Notes under the pieces: model-generated
Seen by the model: the letters and a program-made list of their open reading frames with translations, nothing else
Told to the model about the DNA's origin: nothing
Databases searched by the model: none
Translations under genes and position numbers: made by a program
DNA from: Arcobacteraceae bacterium
Lineage (GTDB): Bacteria; Campylobacterota; Campylobacteria; Campylobacterales; Arcobacteraceae
NCBI GenBank assembly: GCA_028375605.1
Contig: JAONGR010000015.1
Coordinates: forward strand, 1 to 33,476
DNA: 33,476 nucleotides
Reading direction: 5' to 3'
Part shown: positions 1-8,750 of the stretch, in pieces
Layout of the letters: each line of letters starts with the position of its first letter
Position numbering within the stretch: position 1 is the first letter of the stretch

Positions 1-1274
1 GATTAAAAGATTTAAAAGGTCAAGGACATGCACCGACGTTGTTCATGGCATTTTTATATTTCGATATGAGTTTTATGGTTTGGACAATGTTAGGACCATT
101 AAGTACAGAGATTAGTGAAGCATTAGCTTTAACAGGTCACATAATGACAGCAGGTGAAAAAGCAACTTTACTTTCACTTCCTATTTTAAGTGGTGCGATT
201 CTTAGAATTGTTTTAGGATTTGGTGTAGATAAATTAGGTGCTAAGCTGACAGCTATGATATCACAAGCAATTGTTATTGCCGCACTTTCAACTGCATATA
301 TGATGGGTGATAGTATTACTTATGATGCATTATTAATTGTTGCTCTTGGGCTTGGATTTGCAGGTGCATCTTTTGCGGTAGCTTTACCACAAGCTGGACA
401 ATGGTATCCACCAAAACTTCAAGGTGTTGTTCTTGGAATTGCTGGTGCTGGTAATATTGGTGTTGTTATCGATTTCTTATTTGCTCCAAAACTAGCTGAA
501 CTATATGGTTGGGATGCAGTATTTGGTATTGGTGCTGTTATGGCTACTGTTGTATTTGTTGCGTATGGATTTATAGCTAAAAATGCTCCAGAATCAGTAT
601 ATAAAGCAAGACCTAAAAAACTTAAAGATTATGGTAAATTACTTAAAGATAAAGATACTTGGTGGTTCTCATTATTTTATGCTATTTCATTTGGTGGATT
701 TGTAGGATTTGCTGGATATATGAAAGTGTATTTAATGAATACATATAGTGTAGATATGGCAGCTTTTGGTCTTGATGTTTTAGATGAATCAAATGTTAAA
801 GTTATTGCTGGATACTTTGGTGCTTTATGTATTTTTGCAGGTGCAGTTTTACGACCTTTTGGTGGAAACACTGCTGATAAAATTGGTGGAGTAAAATCAC
901 TTTACTTTTTCTATGGTATGGTTGCATTGCTTGTGACAGTAACAGCAACAATTGAATTACCATTTTATGTAGCAATCTTTGTATTATTTTTAATTATGGC
1001 AAATCTAGGTATGGCAAATGGAGCAGTGTTCCAACTTGTACCTCAAAGATTTGGTAAAGATATTGGTATTATGACTGGACTTGTTGGTTGTGCTGGTGGA
1101 TTAGGTGGAACAGCCTTAATTAAAACACTTGGTTGGTCAAAAGGTACATTTGATGGATATACAGCAGGATTCTTAATATTTGCAGCAGTAGTAATTATTG
1201 CTCTTGCAGGATTGAGTATCGTGAAAACTAGATGGCGAACTACTTGGGGAGTTCAAGCTGGTGGAAAAATTTAA
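1..1274 (+). CDS. narK: NarK-type nitrate/nitrite transporter, 5' end cut by window edge
   Basis: This is a major facilitator superfamily protein that moves nitrate and/or nitrite across the inner membrane. The reading frame is open back to base 3 with no ATG or GTG before it. The residues just before the first possible internal start (LKDLKGQGHAPT) look like a normal NarK N-terminus, so the true start lies just outside the window; a TTG start at 39 is unlikely. About 423 residues are visible, with roughly twelve hydrophobic segments. Two glycine-rich stretches, GIAGAGNIG about a third of the way in and GLVGCAGGLGG near the C-terminus, fit the nitrate signature motifs of the NarK/NrtP family. 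The gene ends in a strong intrinsic terminator. nirBD and nasA in the same window suggest an assimilatory role. Import versus nitrite export cannot be decided from sequence. Confidence 0.9.
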   Translation, partial: LKDLKGQGHAPTLFMAFLYFDMSFMVWTMLGPLSTEISEALALTGHIMTAGEKATLLSLPILSGAILRIVLGFGVDKLGAKLTAMISQAIVIAALSTAYMMGDSITYDALLIVALGLGFAGASFAVALPQAGQWYPPKLQGVVLGIAGAGNIGVVIDFLFAPKLAELYGWDAVFGIGAVMATVVFVAYGFIAKNAPESVYKARPKKLKDYGKLLKDKDTWWFSLFYAISFGGFVGFAGYMKVYLMNTYSVDMAAFGLDVLDESNVKVIAGYFGALCIFAGAVLRPFGGNTADKIGGVKSLYFFYGMVALLVTVTATIELPFYVAIFVLFLIMANLGMANGAVFQLVPQRFGKDIGIMTGLVGCAGGLGGTALIKTLGWSKGTFDGYTAGFLIFAAVVIIALAGLSIVKTRWRTTWGVQAGGKI

Positions 1275-1297
1275 TTATTAAATTTATTTTGATTGTT

Positions 1298-1323
1298 AGG
1301 TGGGTTATTTCCCACCTTTTTTT
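1298..1323 (+). terminator. Intrinsic terminator of narK
   Basis: AGGTGGG (1298-1304) pairs perfectly with CCCACCT (1311-1317) around a six-base loop and is followed by a run of T. It lies 24 bases after the narK stop and separates narK from the downstream receptor gene. Confidence 0.9.
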
Positions 1324-1528
1324 ATGATTATTTTTTAACAATATAAAAAATACAAAATTATAATAGAATTTATACAATATAAAAAATACTATATGATGCA
1401 ATTATTGTATATATAAAATTTGAATAAAAACAGATTCTACAGATTTAAGTGTAAATTTGATTAGATTCTCATGATATTCTATTTTAGGTATCTATAGAGA
1501 ATATAGACAACAAATAAAAAGGTAATAA

Positions 1529-4045
1529 ATGAAAAATATGTCAATCAAAGGGAAAATCACAGCAGTTATGATGGCTGGATTATTAATTCTATCTATCATA
1601 TTAACAATTTTGTCGGTTAGCAAATCAACAGATGCTTTACTAAAAGCACGATTTTCAAAATTGAATAGTGTAGAAGTAGGAAAACATCAAGAAATAAGTA
1701 ATTACTTAAATTATTTAAAAGGTTTACTTACTTCAGTTGCAGTAAATGAAGGTACTAAAGATGCTTTTTTAGCTTTTGAAGATGGTTTTTATAAGCTCTA
1801 TGAAGAATTACCTTTAGATTTAACAGTGGTTAAAAATAATTTAGAATCAGATTTTGAAAAAAATTATTTAAATTCTGTAAGTTATAATGTACCTAATTCT
1901 GAACAAAGAAAATCTACAAATGAGTATTTACCCGCAGATAGTAATGCTTTAGTTGCACAATATATTTTTATTTCAAATAGTACAGCTAAATTAGGTGAAA
2001 AAAACAATATGCTTTATAATGCTAAATATGATAGTACATATATGAAAGCTCATAAAAAATATCACACTTCATTTGATAAAATTTTAACATCATATGAATT
2101 GTATGATATCTTTATGGTTGATTTAAAAGGTAATCTTATTTATACTGATTTTAAAGAGAAAGATTATGCAACTAACTTAAAAAATGGAGTCTATTCAAAT
2201 ACTGGTATTGCTAGGGCATATAAAAAAGCTTTAGAGTTAAAAGAGGGTGAATTAGGTTTTGATGATTTTAAACCGTATGAACCATCTTATAATAGTGCTG
2301 CTTCATTTATATCAACACCAATATTTATTGATGGAGTAAAAAAAGGTGTTTTAATTTTTCAAATGCCTGTTGATGCCATTAATAATATAATGCAATTTAA
2401 TGGTAAATATGAAAAAGCAGGTTTAGGTGAAACTGGTGAAGTATACCTTGTGGGTGAAGACTATAAAATGAGAAGTAATTCTCGATTTCAAAAAGATATT
2501 AAATATGATATAGTTCAATCATTAGGATCTACTATTGGTGTTTGGAAAGTACAAACAAAAAGTACTGAAGCTGTAATAAATAATGCCCTTTCTGGAAAAG
2601 ATATTATTACGAGTGTAACAGGTAGAGAAGTTTTAAGTGTATATACAAGTGTTGACTTATATGGTCAAGGTAAATGGGCTATTATTGCTGAAATGGATGA
2701 GCATGAAGCATTATTGCCTGCTCATGATTTAAGAGATATGATAATTATTACTTCATTAGTTATTTTAATCATTGTTATTTTAGTAATAATGTATTTTATA
2801 AATACACAATTAGCAAAACCTCTCAGTAAGTTTCAAGAAGATTTACTTGGATTTTTTAAATATTTAAATAAAGAAATAAATACTGTAACACCGCTTAATG
2901 ATAGTTCAAATGATGAGATAGGAACTATGGCAAAAGTTATTAATAGTAACATAAATAAAACTCAATCGTTGATGAAACAAGACGAATTATTTATCAATGA
3001 TGTAAAAAGAATTGTATCATTAGTTAAAGATGGAAAAATTCAACAAAGTATTACTGTATCTACTGAAAATAAAGATCTAGATGAGTTAAAAGTGTTATTT
3101 AATGAAATGTTAGCGGTATTAACAAAAAAAGTGTCAAATGATATTAATAAAATAGATTTAGCTTTAGTGAAATTTCAAGAATTAGATTTTACTCATCGTA
3201 TCCCAAATACAGTAGGAAATACATCTAAAGGTTTAAATGTCTTAGCTGATATTATTACAAGTATGTTAGTTGAAAATAAGAAGAATGGTTTAATATTACA
3301 ACAGAGTTCTACTACGTTATTGAATAATGTTGATAACTTAAATCAATCTTCTAATGAAGCAGCAGCTTCATTAGAAGAAACTGCTGCTGCTTTAGAAGAG
3401 ATAACAAGTAATATTTCAAGTACTACTACTTCGGTAATTAAAATGGCAAACTATGGAAATGATGTGAAAAGTTCAGTTAATTCAGGACAAGAGTTAGCAA
3501 ATCAAACAACAGAAGCAATGAACGAGATAGATCAAGAAGTTAATGCTATTAATGAGGCAATAAGTGTTATAGATCAAATATCATTTCAAACTAATATTTT
3601 AAGTTTAAATGCAGCGGTTGAAGCTGCAACTGCAGGAGAAGCTGGAAAAGGGTTTGCAGTGGTTGCTCAAGAAGTACGAAATTTAGCAAGTAGATCAGCA
3701 GAAGCTGCAAATGAGATTAAAGCACTTGTTGAAAATGCTACAAGTAAAGCAAATAAAGGGAAAAAGATTTCAGATGATATGATTGATGGCTATACTTCTT
3801 TAAATGATAGTATTACAAAAACTTTAGAATTGATTTCTAATGTTGAGATGGCTAGTAAAGAACAACACGCAGGAATCGAACAAATAAATAATGCAGTTTC
3901 TCAGTTAGACCAGCAAACACAAAAAAATAGTTCTGTTGCTGGTGCAACTAAAGATATAGCACATCAGACACAAACAATAGCAAATAAAATTGTAGCTAAT
4001 GCAAATGAAAAAAACTTTGAAGGTAAAGATACGATTTCTATATAG
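1529..4045 (+). CDS. Methyl-accepting chemotaxis protein with periplasmic dCache-like sensor
   Basis: This 838-residue transmembrane chemoreceptor should signal to CheA/CheW. TM1 is about residues 10-30 and TM2 about 404-424. The large periplasmic region between them carries dCache-type features, such as [16 protein letters not shown] near residue 193 and [18 protein letters not shown] near 300. A HAMP region follows TM2, with another HAMP-like helical stretch to about 580. The signalling domain has the EEITSNI adaptation-helix region near 623-629 and the conserved hairpin tip, [16 protein letters not shown], near 685-700. The C-terminus has no CheR-binding pentapeptide but ends with F-x-GK, as in the two other receptors here. 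The gene lies between narK and the kinase/phosphatase gene, 254 bases after narK and behind its own leader. The ligand is unknown; nitrate is a guess from context only. Confidence 0.92.
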   Translation: MKNMSIKGKITAVMMAGLLILSIILTILSVSKSTDALLKARFSKLNSVEVGKHQEISNYLNYLKGLLTSVAVNEGTKDAFLAFEDGFYKLYEELPLDLTVVKNNLESDFEKNYLNSVSYNVPNSEQRKSTNEYLPADSNALVAQYIFISNSTAKLGEKNNMLYNAKYDSTYMKAHKKYHTSFDKILTSYELYDIFMVDLKGNLIYTDFKEKDYATNLKNGVYSNTGIARAYKKALELKEGELGFDDFKPYEPSYNSAASFISTPIFIDGVKKGVLIFQMPVDAINNIMQFNGKYEKAGLGETGEVYLVGEDYKMRSNSRFQKDIKYDIVQSLGSTIGVWKVQTKSTEAVINNALSGKDIITSVTGREVLSVYTSVDLYGQGKWAIIAEMDEHEALLPAHDLRDMIIITSLVILIIVILVIMYFINTQLAKPLSKFQEDLLGFFKYLNKEINTVTPLNDSSNDEIGTMAKVINSNINKTQSLMKQDELFINDVKRIVSLVKDGKIQQSITVSTENKDLDELKVLFNEMLAVLTKKVSNDINKIDLALVKFQELDFTHRIPNTVGNTSKGLNVLADIITSMLVENKKNGLILQQSSTTLLNNVDNLNQSSNEAAASLEETAAALEEITSNISSTTTSVIKMANYGNDVKSSVNSGQELANQTTEAMNEIDQEVNAINEAISVIDQISFQTNILSLNAAVEAATAGEAGKGFAVVAQEVRNLASRSAEAANEIKALVENATSKANKGKKISDDMIDGYTSLNDSITKTLELISNVEMASKEQHAGIEQINNAVSQLDQQTQKNSSVAGATKDIAHQTQTIANKIVANANEKNFEGKDTISI

Positions 4046-4128
4046 CGTAATAGTAAAAAATAACTACTATTATAAATAAGAAGAATTTTTATTTCTTCTT
4101 ATCCTTAATAGTGAAAGAAAAGATTAAA

Positions 4129-5763
4129 ATGATAAAAAACAATATTAAAACTTCGGGTTTTTCGCTTGCAAAAAGAAAAGAATTAACGGGTGATGATTTC
4201 TATGATTCAAGAACGATTGATAATTTAACTATTGCAATAGTTTGTGATGGAGTAGGCTCAGCAGCAGAAGGTGCAGCGGCAGCCAAAAGAGTTACAAATT
4301 ATTTGATGACAAACTTTAAAAGTAAACCAAGTATCTGGAGTATTGAAAAATCATTAAGAAATTTTATTTCATCTATAAATTCTATTTTATATGAAGAGTC
4401 GATGGTTAACTACGAAAGTGTTGAACTTGTAACAACTTTAACTATAGTTGTAATTGAAGGTAATCGATTATATGGTGCAAATGTTGGAGATAGTAGAGTA
4501 TATTTAAATAGAGATAATAATTTTAAACAGCTTTCTCATGACCATGCAATGGAAGAAGCAGGATATGAAAATGTTTTGACCCAAGCCATAGGAATAGATA
4601 AAACAGTTACTCCATATTTCTTTGAAAATATTATTCAAAAGGATGATAAAATTCTTTTGTGTAGTGATGGATTATATAGTGTTATGAGTGATGATAGACT
4701 TGAAAATGAGATGAAAAATGGTGCAACGTTACTTGTAAAAAAAGCTAGTAGATTAATGGATGATCATCTCCCTGATGATACTACAGCAGTTATTGTGGAA
4801 ATTCTAGAGGAAAATCCAATAGAGCTACTGAAAAAACAGGTTTTAGCAATACCTTTGAGTTTAACAAAAGGGGAAGAGATTGATGGTTATATTTTACAAA
4901 AATCACTTATTCAAAATAATAGAACATGGTTATGTGAAAAAAAAGGGAAAAAATATGTATTAAAATTTCCAGCCAAAGAAGCTATAGATGATGATGTAAT
5001 TCTAGATTTATTTATAAAAGAAGCATGGAATAGTAAAAGATTAAAGGCTGGATTTTTCCCGAAAGCTGTTATTCCTAAAAATAGATCGTATAGATACTAC
5101 GTTCAAGAAGCAATTGATGGAATTGATTTAAAAACATATTTAAAAAAACGAAATTTACATATAGATGATGCACTACTACTTGCAAAAACACTTCTAAAAA
5201 TGAGTGAATATTTATTAAAATTTGATTTAGTTCATGGAGATATAAAACCTGAAAATATTATGGTAACACAAAGAGATGGTAAAAATATATTTAAAATAAT
5301 TGATTTTGGTAGTATGACGGAAATATATAGTTTAAATAGTCGGGCAGGGACACCTTCTTATTTAGCTCCTCAAAGATTTGAAGGAAAAAGTATAAATGAA
5401 TCTTCCGAAGTTTTTGCAATAGGAGTAACATTATACGAATCTTTAACAGGTAAATTTCCTTATGGAGAGATAGAACCATTTCAAACACCAGTTTTTAAAG
5501 AGCCTAAGACACCAAAAAAATTTAATAATAATATCCCTCTTTGGTTAGAATCAATTATTTTACGTTCAATTTCTATAGATGAAGATATTCGATATAAGAA
5601 TTATTCAAATATGTTATATGAAGTGGATAACAGTGATAAAGTTAAACCATTTTTTAATGCAAATGCATCATTGATTGAAAAAAATCCTGTTATGGTTTAT
5701 AAAGTTGGATTTTATATTATGCTAGTGATTAATGCAGCATTATTTTTAAACTTTAATCAGTAA
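4129..5763 (+). CDS. PP2C-family phosphatase / serine-threonine protein kinase fusion with C-terminal membrane anchor
   Basis: This is a bifunctional protein. I chose ATG 4129, preceded by a purine-rich GAAAAG stretch; the frame also allows GTG at 4111 (six residues longer), which has no visible ribosome-binding site. Counting from 4129, the PP2C part spans about residues 8-225. Its metal-binding acids are in GDDFYD (22-23), CDGVGS (D40), CSDGLYS (D180) and PDDTTAV (216-217). The kinase part spans about 250-500, with lysine 279 in YVLKF, catalytic loop HGDIKPEN (D371), DFG (D392) and GTPSYLAP. The glycine-rich loop is degenerate and the catalytic Arg of HRD is Gly, so this is a non-RD kinase. 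A single membrane helix ends the protein (about 525-542). Similar kinase/phosphatase fusions occur beside nasA-nirBD in Pseudomonas, and nirBD follows directly here, so a regulatory role in nitrate assimilation is likely. The target is unknown. Confidence 0.88.
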   Translation: MIKNNIKTSGFSLAKRKELTGDDFYDSRTIDNLTIAIVCDGVGSAAEGAAAAKRVTNYLMTNFKSKPSIWSIEKSLRNFISSINSILYEESMVNYESVELVTTLTIVVIEGNRLYGANVGDSRVYLNRDNNFKQLSHDHAMEEAGYENVLTQAIGIDKTVTPYFFENIIQKDDKILLCSDGLYSVMSDDRLENEMKNGATLLVKKASRLMDDHLPDDTTAVIVEILEENPIELLKKQVLAIPLSLTKGEEIDGYILQKSLIQNNRTWLCEKKGKKYVLKFPAKEAIDDDVILDLFIKEAWNSKRLKAGFFPKAVIPKNRSYRYYVQEAIDGIDLKTYLKKRNLHIDDALLLAKTLLKMSEYLLKFDLVHGDIKPENIMVTQRDGKNIFKIIDFGSMTEIYSLNSRAGTPSYLAPQRFEGKSINESSEVFAIGVTLYESLTGKFPYGEIEPFQTPVFKEPKTPKKFNNNIPLWLESIILRSISIDEDIRYKNYSNMLYEVDNSDKVKPFFNANASLIEKNPVMVYKVGFYIMLVINAALFLNFNQ

Positions 5764-5767
5764 TAAA

Positions 5768-5834
5768 TTAATGTAAAATTAAGAATAGTCTGTATACTTA
5801 ATATACATTAATTTGTTTTTATTTTAGTTATAAT
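5768..5834 (+). promoter_or_regulatory. nirBD promoter with two-part operator shared with nasA/nrtA
   Basis: TTAATGTAAAATTAAGAAT lies at 5768-5786. The perfect inverted repeat TGTATA-N5-TATACA follows at 5791-5807. A consensus -10 box, TATAAT, is at 5829-5834 with no recognisable -35 box. The first two elements recur in the same order and at the same 23-base offset in the nasA/nrtA region. If transcription starts about seven bases after the -10 box, the palindrome is centred near -42, a usual place for an activator. A second copy of the first element, TAATGTAAAGTTAAG, lies in the leader at 5854-5868 just before the ribosome-binding site. The regulator is unknown. Confidence 0.7.
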
Positions 5835-5884
5835 GTTCAGTATAAAATAAACATAATGTAAAGTTAAGTTAAAGGGAGAAATAA

Positions 5885-8365
5885 ATGTCACAATCTAATG
5901 AAACGAAACAAGATTTAATAGTTATTGGAAATGGAATGAGTGGTTTACGAACTATTGAAGATCTATTTGATATCACTAAAGATAAATACAATATTACAAT
6001 TTTTGGAGATGAGCCACATTATAACTATAATAGAATAATGTTATCTTACCTTTTATCTGGTGAAAAAACATTTGAAGATACTATAATCAATCATAAAACT
6101 TGGTATGATGAACATAATATCACTTTACATAAAGGTGATAAAGCTATTGCTATTGATAAATCAGCTAAAACTGTAACATCTGAAAGTGGTAAAGTTCTTA
6201 CTTATGATAAACTTCTTATTGCAACGGGTTCAAATTCTTTTATTCCTAAAACAAAGGGTAGCGAACTTAAAAATGTTATTGGTTTTAGAACAAAACTAGA
6301 TAGTGATACTATTTTAGAATTAATCTCTAAAGAAAAAACTGCAGTTGTTGTTGGTGGAGGTCTTTTAGGTCTTGAAGCTGCTTATGGTATTGCAATGCAT
6401 GGTATTAAAACTATTTTAGTACATAGAAGTGGTTCTATTATGTCTCAACAGCTAGACTCAACAGGAGGAAGACTCCTTCAAAAAAATCTTGAGTCATATG
6501 GTATTGAATTTAAATTGAACACTACAATTGAAGAAATTTCTGGTAATGAAGTAGTAGAAAAAGTTTCATTTACTGATGGAACAAGTGTAGATTCAAATAT
6601 CGTAGTATTCGCAACAGGTATTATTCCAAATAAAGCACTTGCTATTGAAACTGGACTTGATACAAAAAAAGGTATTGTTGTAAATGATCATTTACAAACA
6701 AGTGATGAAAATATTTTTGCTATTGGTGAATGTGCTGAACATGGTGGGAATACTTATGGTTTAGTTGCACCTCTTTATGAACAAGCGAAGTTTTGTGCTA
6801 AAAAATTAGCAGATGTTGAATCTGAAGGTTATAGTGGTTCTACATTATCTACTAGACTGAAAATATCAGGTATTGACTTGTTTTCTGCGGGAGATTATTT
6901 AGGTGATGAAACTACAGAAGAGTTGATTTTACTTGATGAAAAAGTTGGTGTGTATAAAAAGCTTGTAATTTATGAAGATAAAATTATTGGTGTTGTTTTA
7001 TATGGTGATACAGCTGATGCTTCTTGGTATTTAAAGTTATTAAAAGAACAAACAAATATTAGTGATTTACGAACTAAAATATTATTCGGTAAATCTGCTC
7101 TTTCAGGTGATGCTGGTCATGGTGGTAATGACATTAAAGCTATGAGTGACGATGAAGAGATTTGTGGATGTAATGGTGTAACTAAAGGTGCTGTAGTATG
7201 TGCCATTAAAGAGCAAGACTTAAAAACTTTAGGTGAAGTAAAAACCTGCACTAAGGCGGGAGCCTCATGTGGATCTTGTTTAGGTATAGTTGAAGATATC
7301 TTAGTTGATACTTTAGGTGATGAATACAATGATACTGTTGAAGGTATTTGTGACTGTTGTGATGTTGGACATAAAGAGATTAAAGATACAATAGATAATA
7401 ATGACTTTACAGATGTATATGAAGTAATCAAAAAATTAAACTGGAAAACTGAAGATGGTTGTATCAAATGTAGACCTGCTATTAATTATTATTTATTAGT
7501 TAAATACAATGATGATAAATACAAAAATGACAAAAGATCAACTCTTGTTAATGATAGAATGCTTGCAAATATTCAAAAAGATGGTACATATTCTGTAGTT
7601 CCTAGAATTTGGGGTGGATTAACTACTCCTAAAGAACTTAAAGATATTGCTGATATTGCTGTTAAGTATGATGTACCAACTGTTAAGTTTACAGGTGGTC
7701 AAAGACTTGATATGTTTGGTGTGACAAAAGAACAGTTAGCACCAATGTGGAAAGATTTAAATGATAAAGGTTTTGTATCTGGACAAGCATATGCAAAAGG
7801 GCTTAGAACAGTTAAAACATGTGTAGGTAATACTTACTGTAGATTTGGTACTCAAGATTCTATGGGGATGGGTGTTAAACTAGAAAAACTGACATGGGGA
7901 TCATGGACACAACATAAATATAAAATTGCTGTATCAGGATGTCCAAGAAACTGTGCTGAAGCAACGATTAAAGATTTTGGTGTTATTGGTGTTGATTCTG
8001 GATGGGAAATTCATATTGCAGGTAATGGTGGTATTAAAGTAAGAGTAACAGACTTTTTATGTAAAGTTGAAACAGATGAAGAGTTATTTGAATATACAAA
8101 AGCATTTATGCAGTTCTATAGAGAAGATGCATATTATTTAGAAAGAACTGCACACTGGATTGAAAGAGTTGGATTAGAGTTCATTAAAGAGGGTATGTTT
8201 GATGAACCTAGACGTAAAGGTTATGCAGAACGATTTGATGAATCTCAAAAACATGCACAAGTTGATCCATGGGCTCAAGCAATTGACTCAGGATTTACAA
8301 AAGAGTTTGATTCTATTGTAATAGATCCAAAAAATTCACCAAGTTTTGAAGCAAAGGAAGCATAG
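5885..8365 (+). CDS. nirB: Assimilatory nitrite reductase [NAD(P)H], large subunit
   Basis: NirB reduces nitrite to ammonium with six electrons from NAD(P)H, using FAD, iron-sulfur centres and siroheme in the cytoplasm. At 826 residues it is close to the usual length (about 840). The N-terminal half is a pyridine-nucleotide-disulfide oxidoreductase fold with two dinucleotide motifs, VIGNGMSG near residue 13 and VVVGGGLLGLEAA near 155. A BFD-like [2Fe-2S] region follows (CGCN near 427-430, then CTKAGASCGSC), with a second Cys-rich segment ending in GCIKCRPA. The C-terminal third is the nitrite/sulfite reductase fold. Its siroheme/[4Fe-4S] cysteines appear as C-X5-C in TCVGNTYC (about 645-651) and C-X3-C in SGCPRNC (about 686-690). 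The ribosome-binding site AAAGGGAG fixes the start. nirD follows after two bases, so the pair forms one operon. Confidence 0.97.
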   Translation: MSQSNETKQDLIVIGNGMSGLRTIEDLFDITKDKYNITIFGDEPHYNYNRIMLSYLLSGEKTFEDTIINHKTWYDEHNITLHKGDKAIAIDKSAKTVTSESGKVLTYDKLLIATGSNSFIPKTKGSELKNVIGFRTKLDSDTILELISKEKTAVVVGGGLLGLEAAYGIAMHGIKTILVHRSGSIMSQQLDSTGGRLLQKNLESYGIEFKLNTTIEEISGNEVVEKVSFTDGTSVDSNIVVFATGIIPNKALAIETGLDTKKGIVVNDHLQTSDENIFAIGECAEHGGNTYGLVAPLYEQAKFCAKKLADVESEGYSGSTLSTRLKISGIDLFSAGDYLGDETTEELILLDEKVGVYKKLVIYEDKIIGVVLYGDTADASWYLKLLKEQTNISDLRTKILFGKSALSGDAGHGGNDIKAMSDDEEICGCNGVTKGAVVCAIKEQDLKTLGEVKTCTKAGASCGSCLGIVEDILVDTLGDEYNDTVEGICDCCDVGHKEIKDTIDNNDFTDVYEVIKKLNWKTEDGCIKCRPAINYYLLVKYNDDKYKNDKRSTLVNDRMLANIQKDGTYSVVPRIWGGLTTPKELKDIADIAVKYDVPTVKFTGGQRLDMFGVTKEQLAPMWKDLNDKGFVSGQAYAKGLRTVKTCVGNTYCRFGTQDSMGMGVKLEKLTWGSWTQHKYKIAVSGCPRNCAEATIKDFGVIGVDSGWEIHIAGNGGIKVRVTDFLCKVETDEELFEYTKAFMQFYREDAYYLERTAHWIERVGLEFIKEGMFDEPRRKGYAERFDESQKHAQVDPWAQAIDSGFTKEFDSIVIDPKNSPSFEAKEA

Positions 8366-8367
8366 TT

Positions 8368-8676
8368 ATGGCAAATTGGATTAAAATTACAGAAGTAGAA
8401 AACGTTCCATCAATGGGTTCACGAAAAATTATTATCGGAGAAGAAGAGATTGTTGTATTTAAAACAAAAGATGACTCTATATTTGCAGTTAATAATGAAT
8501 GTCCACATAAAGAGGGTAAATTAAGCGAAGGACTTGTACATGAAAAATATGTTACCTGTCCTTTACATAACTGGGATATTGACTTAGAAACAGGTATTGC
8601 TAAAGATGAAGGTGGCGAATGTACTAAGAAATATGATACTAAAGTAGAAGAGGGTTTTATTTATTTAAGTTTATAA
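8368..8676 (+). CDS. nirD: Nitrite reductase small subunit, Rieske-type
   Basis: This is the 102-residue partner of NirB. It begins two bases after the nirB stop, with AAAGGAAG as ribosome-binding site inside the end of nirB. The fold is Rieske-like, and unlike E. coli NirD both ligand boxes are intact: C45-P-H47 in NNECPHKEG and C64-P-L-H67 in CPLHNW. A real [2Fe-2S] cluster can therefore be expected, as in NasE-type small subunits. It would complete the NirBD enzyme that turns nitrite from the nitrate reductase into ammonium. A strong terminator follows. Confidence 0.95.
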   Translation: MANWIKITEVENVPSMGSRKIIIGEEEIVVFKTKDDSIFAVNNECPHKEGKLSEGLVHEKYVTCPLHNWDIDLETGIAKDEGGECTKKYDTKVEEGFIYLSL

Positions 8677-8690
8677 TTATTACTTTTTAA

Positions 8691-8724
8691 AAAAGGAGAA
8701 AGAGTTTTATCTCTTTCTCCTTTT
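8691..8724. terminator. Bidirectional terminator between nirD and the HD-GYP gene
   Basis: A perfect 14-bp stem, AAAAGGAGAAAGAG (8691-8704) with CTCTTTCTCCTTTT (8711-8724), encloses a six-base loop. Read on the minus strand the stem is followed by a T run (TTTTTT); on the plus strand the T run is only four bases. It lies between two convergent genes and probably stops both transcripts. Confidence 0.88.
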
Positions 8725-8750
8725 CTAGTTAGAAAATTATTTTGTTCTTA

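Noticed and set aside
1371-1454. Half-sites TATACAAT (1371-1378) and ATTGTATA (1404-1411), plus TTAAGTGTAAATTTGA-like sequence, upstream of the first receptor gene
   Set aside because: They recall the nirB/nrtA module, but spacing and order differ and such AT-rich words arise by chance.
4076-4102. Ten-base AT-rich hairpin before the kinase/phosphatase gene
   Set aside because: ATAAGAAGAA/TTCTTCTTAT is weak and no T run follows; not convincing as a terminator.
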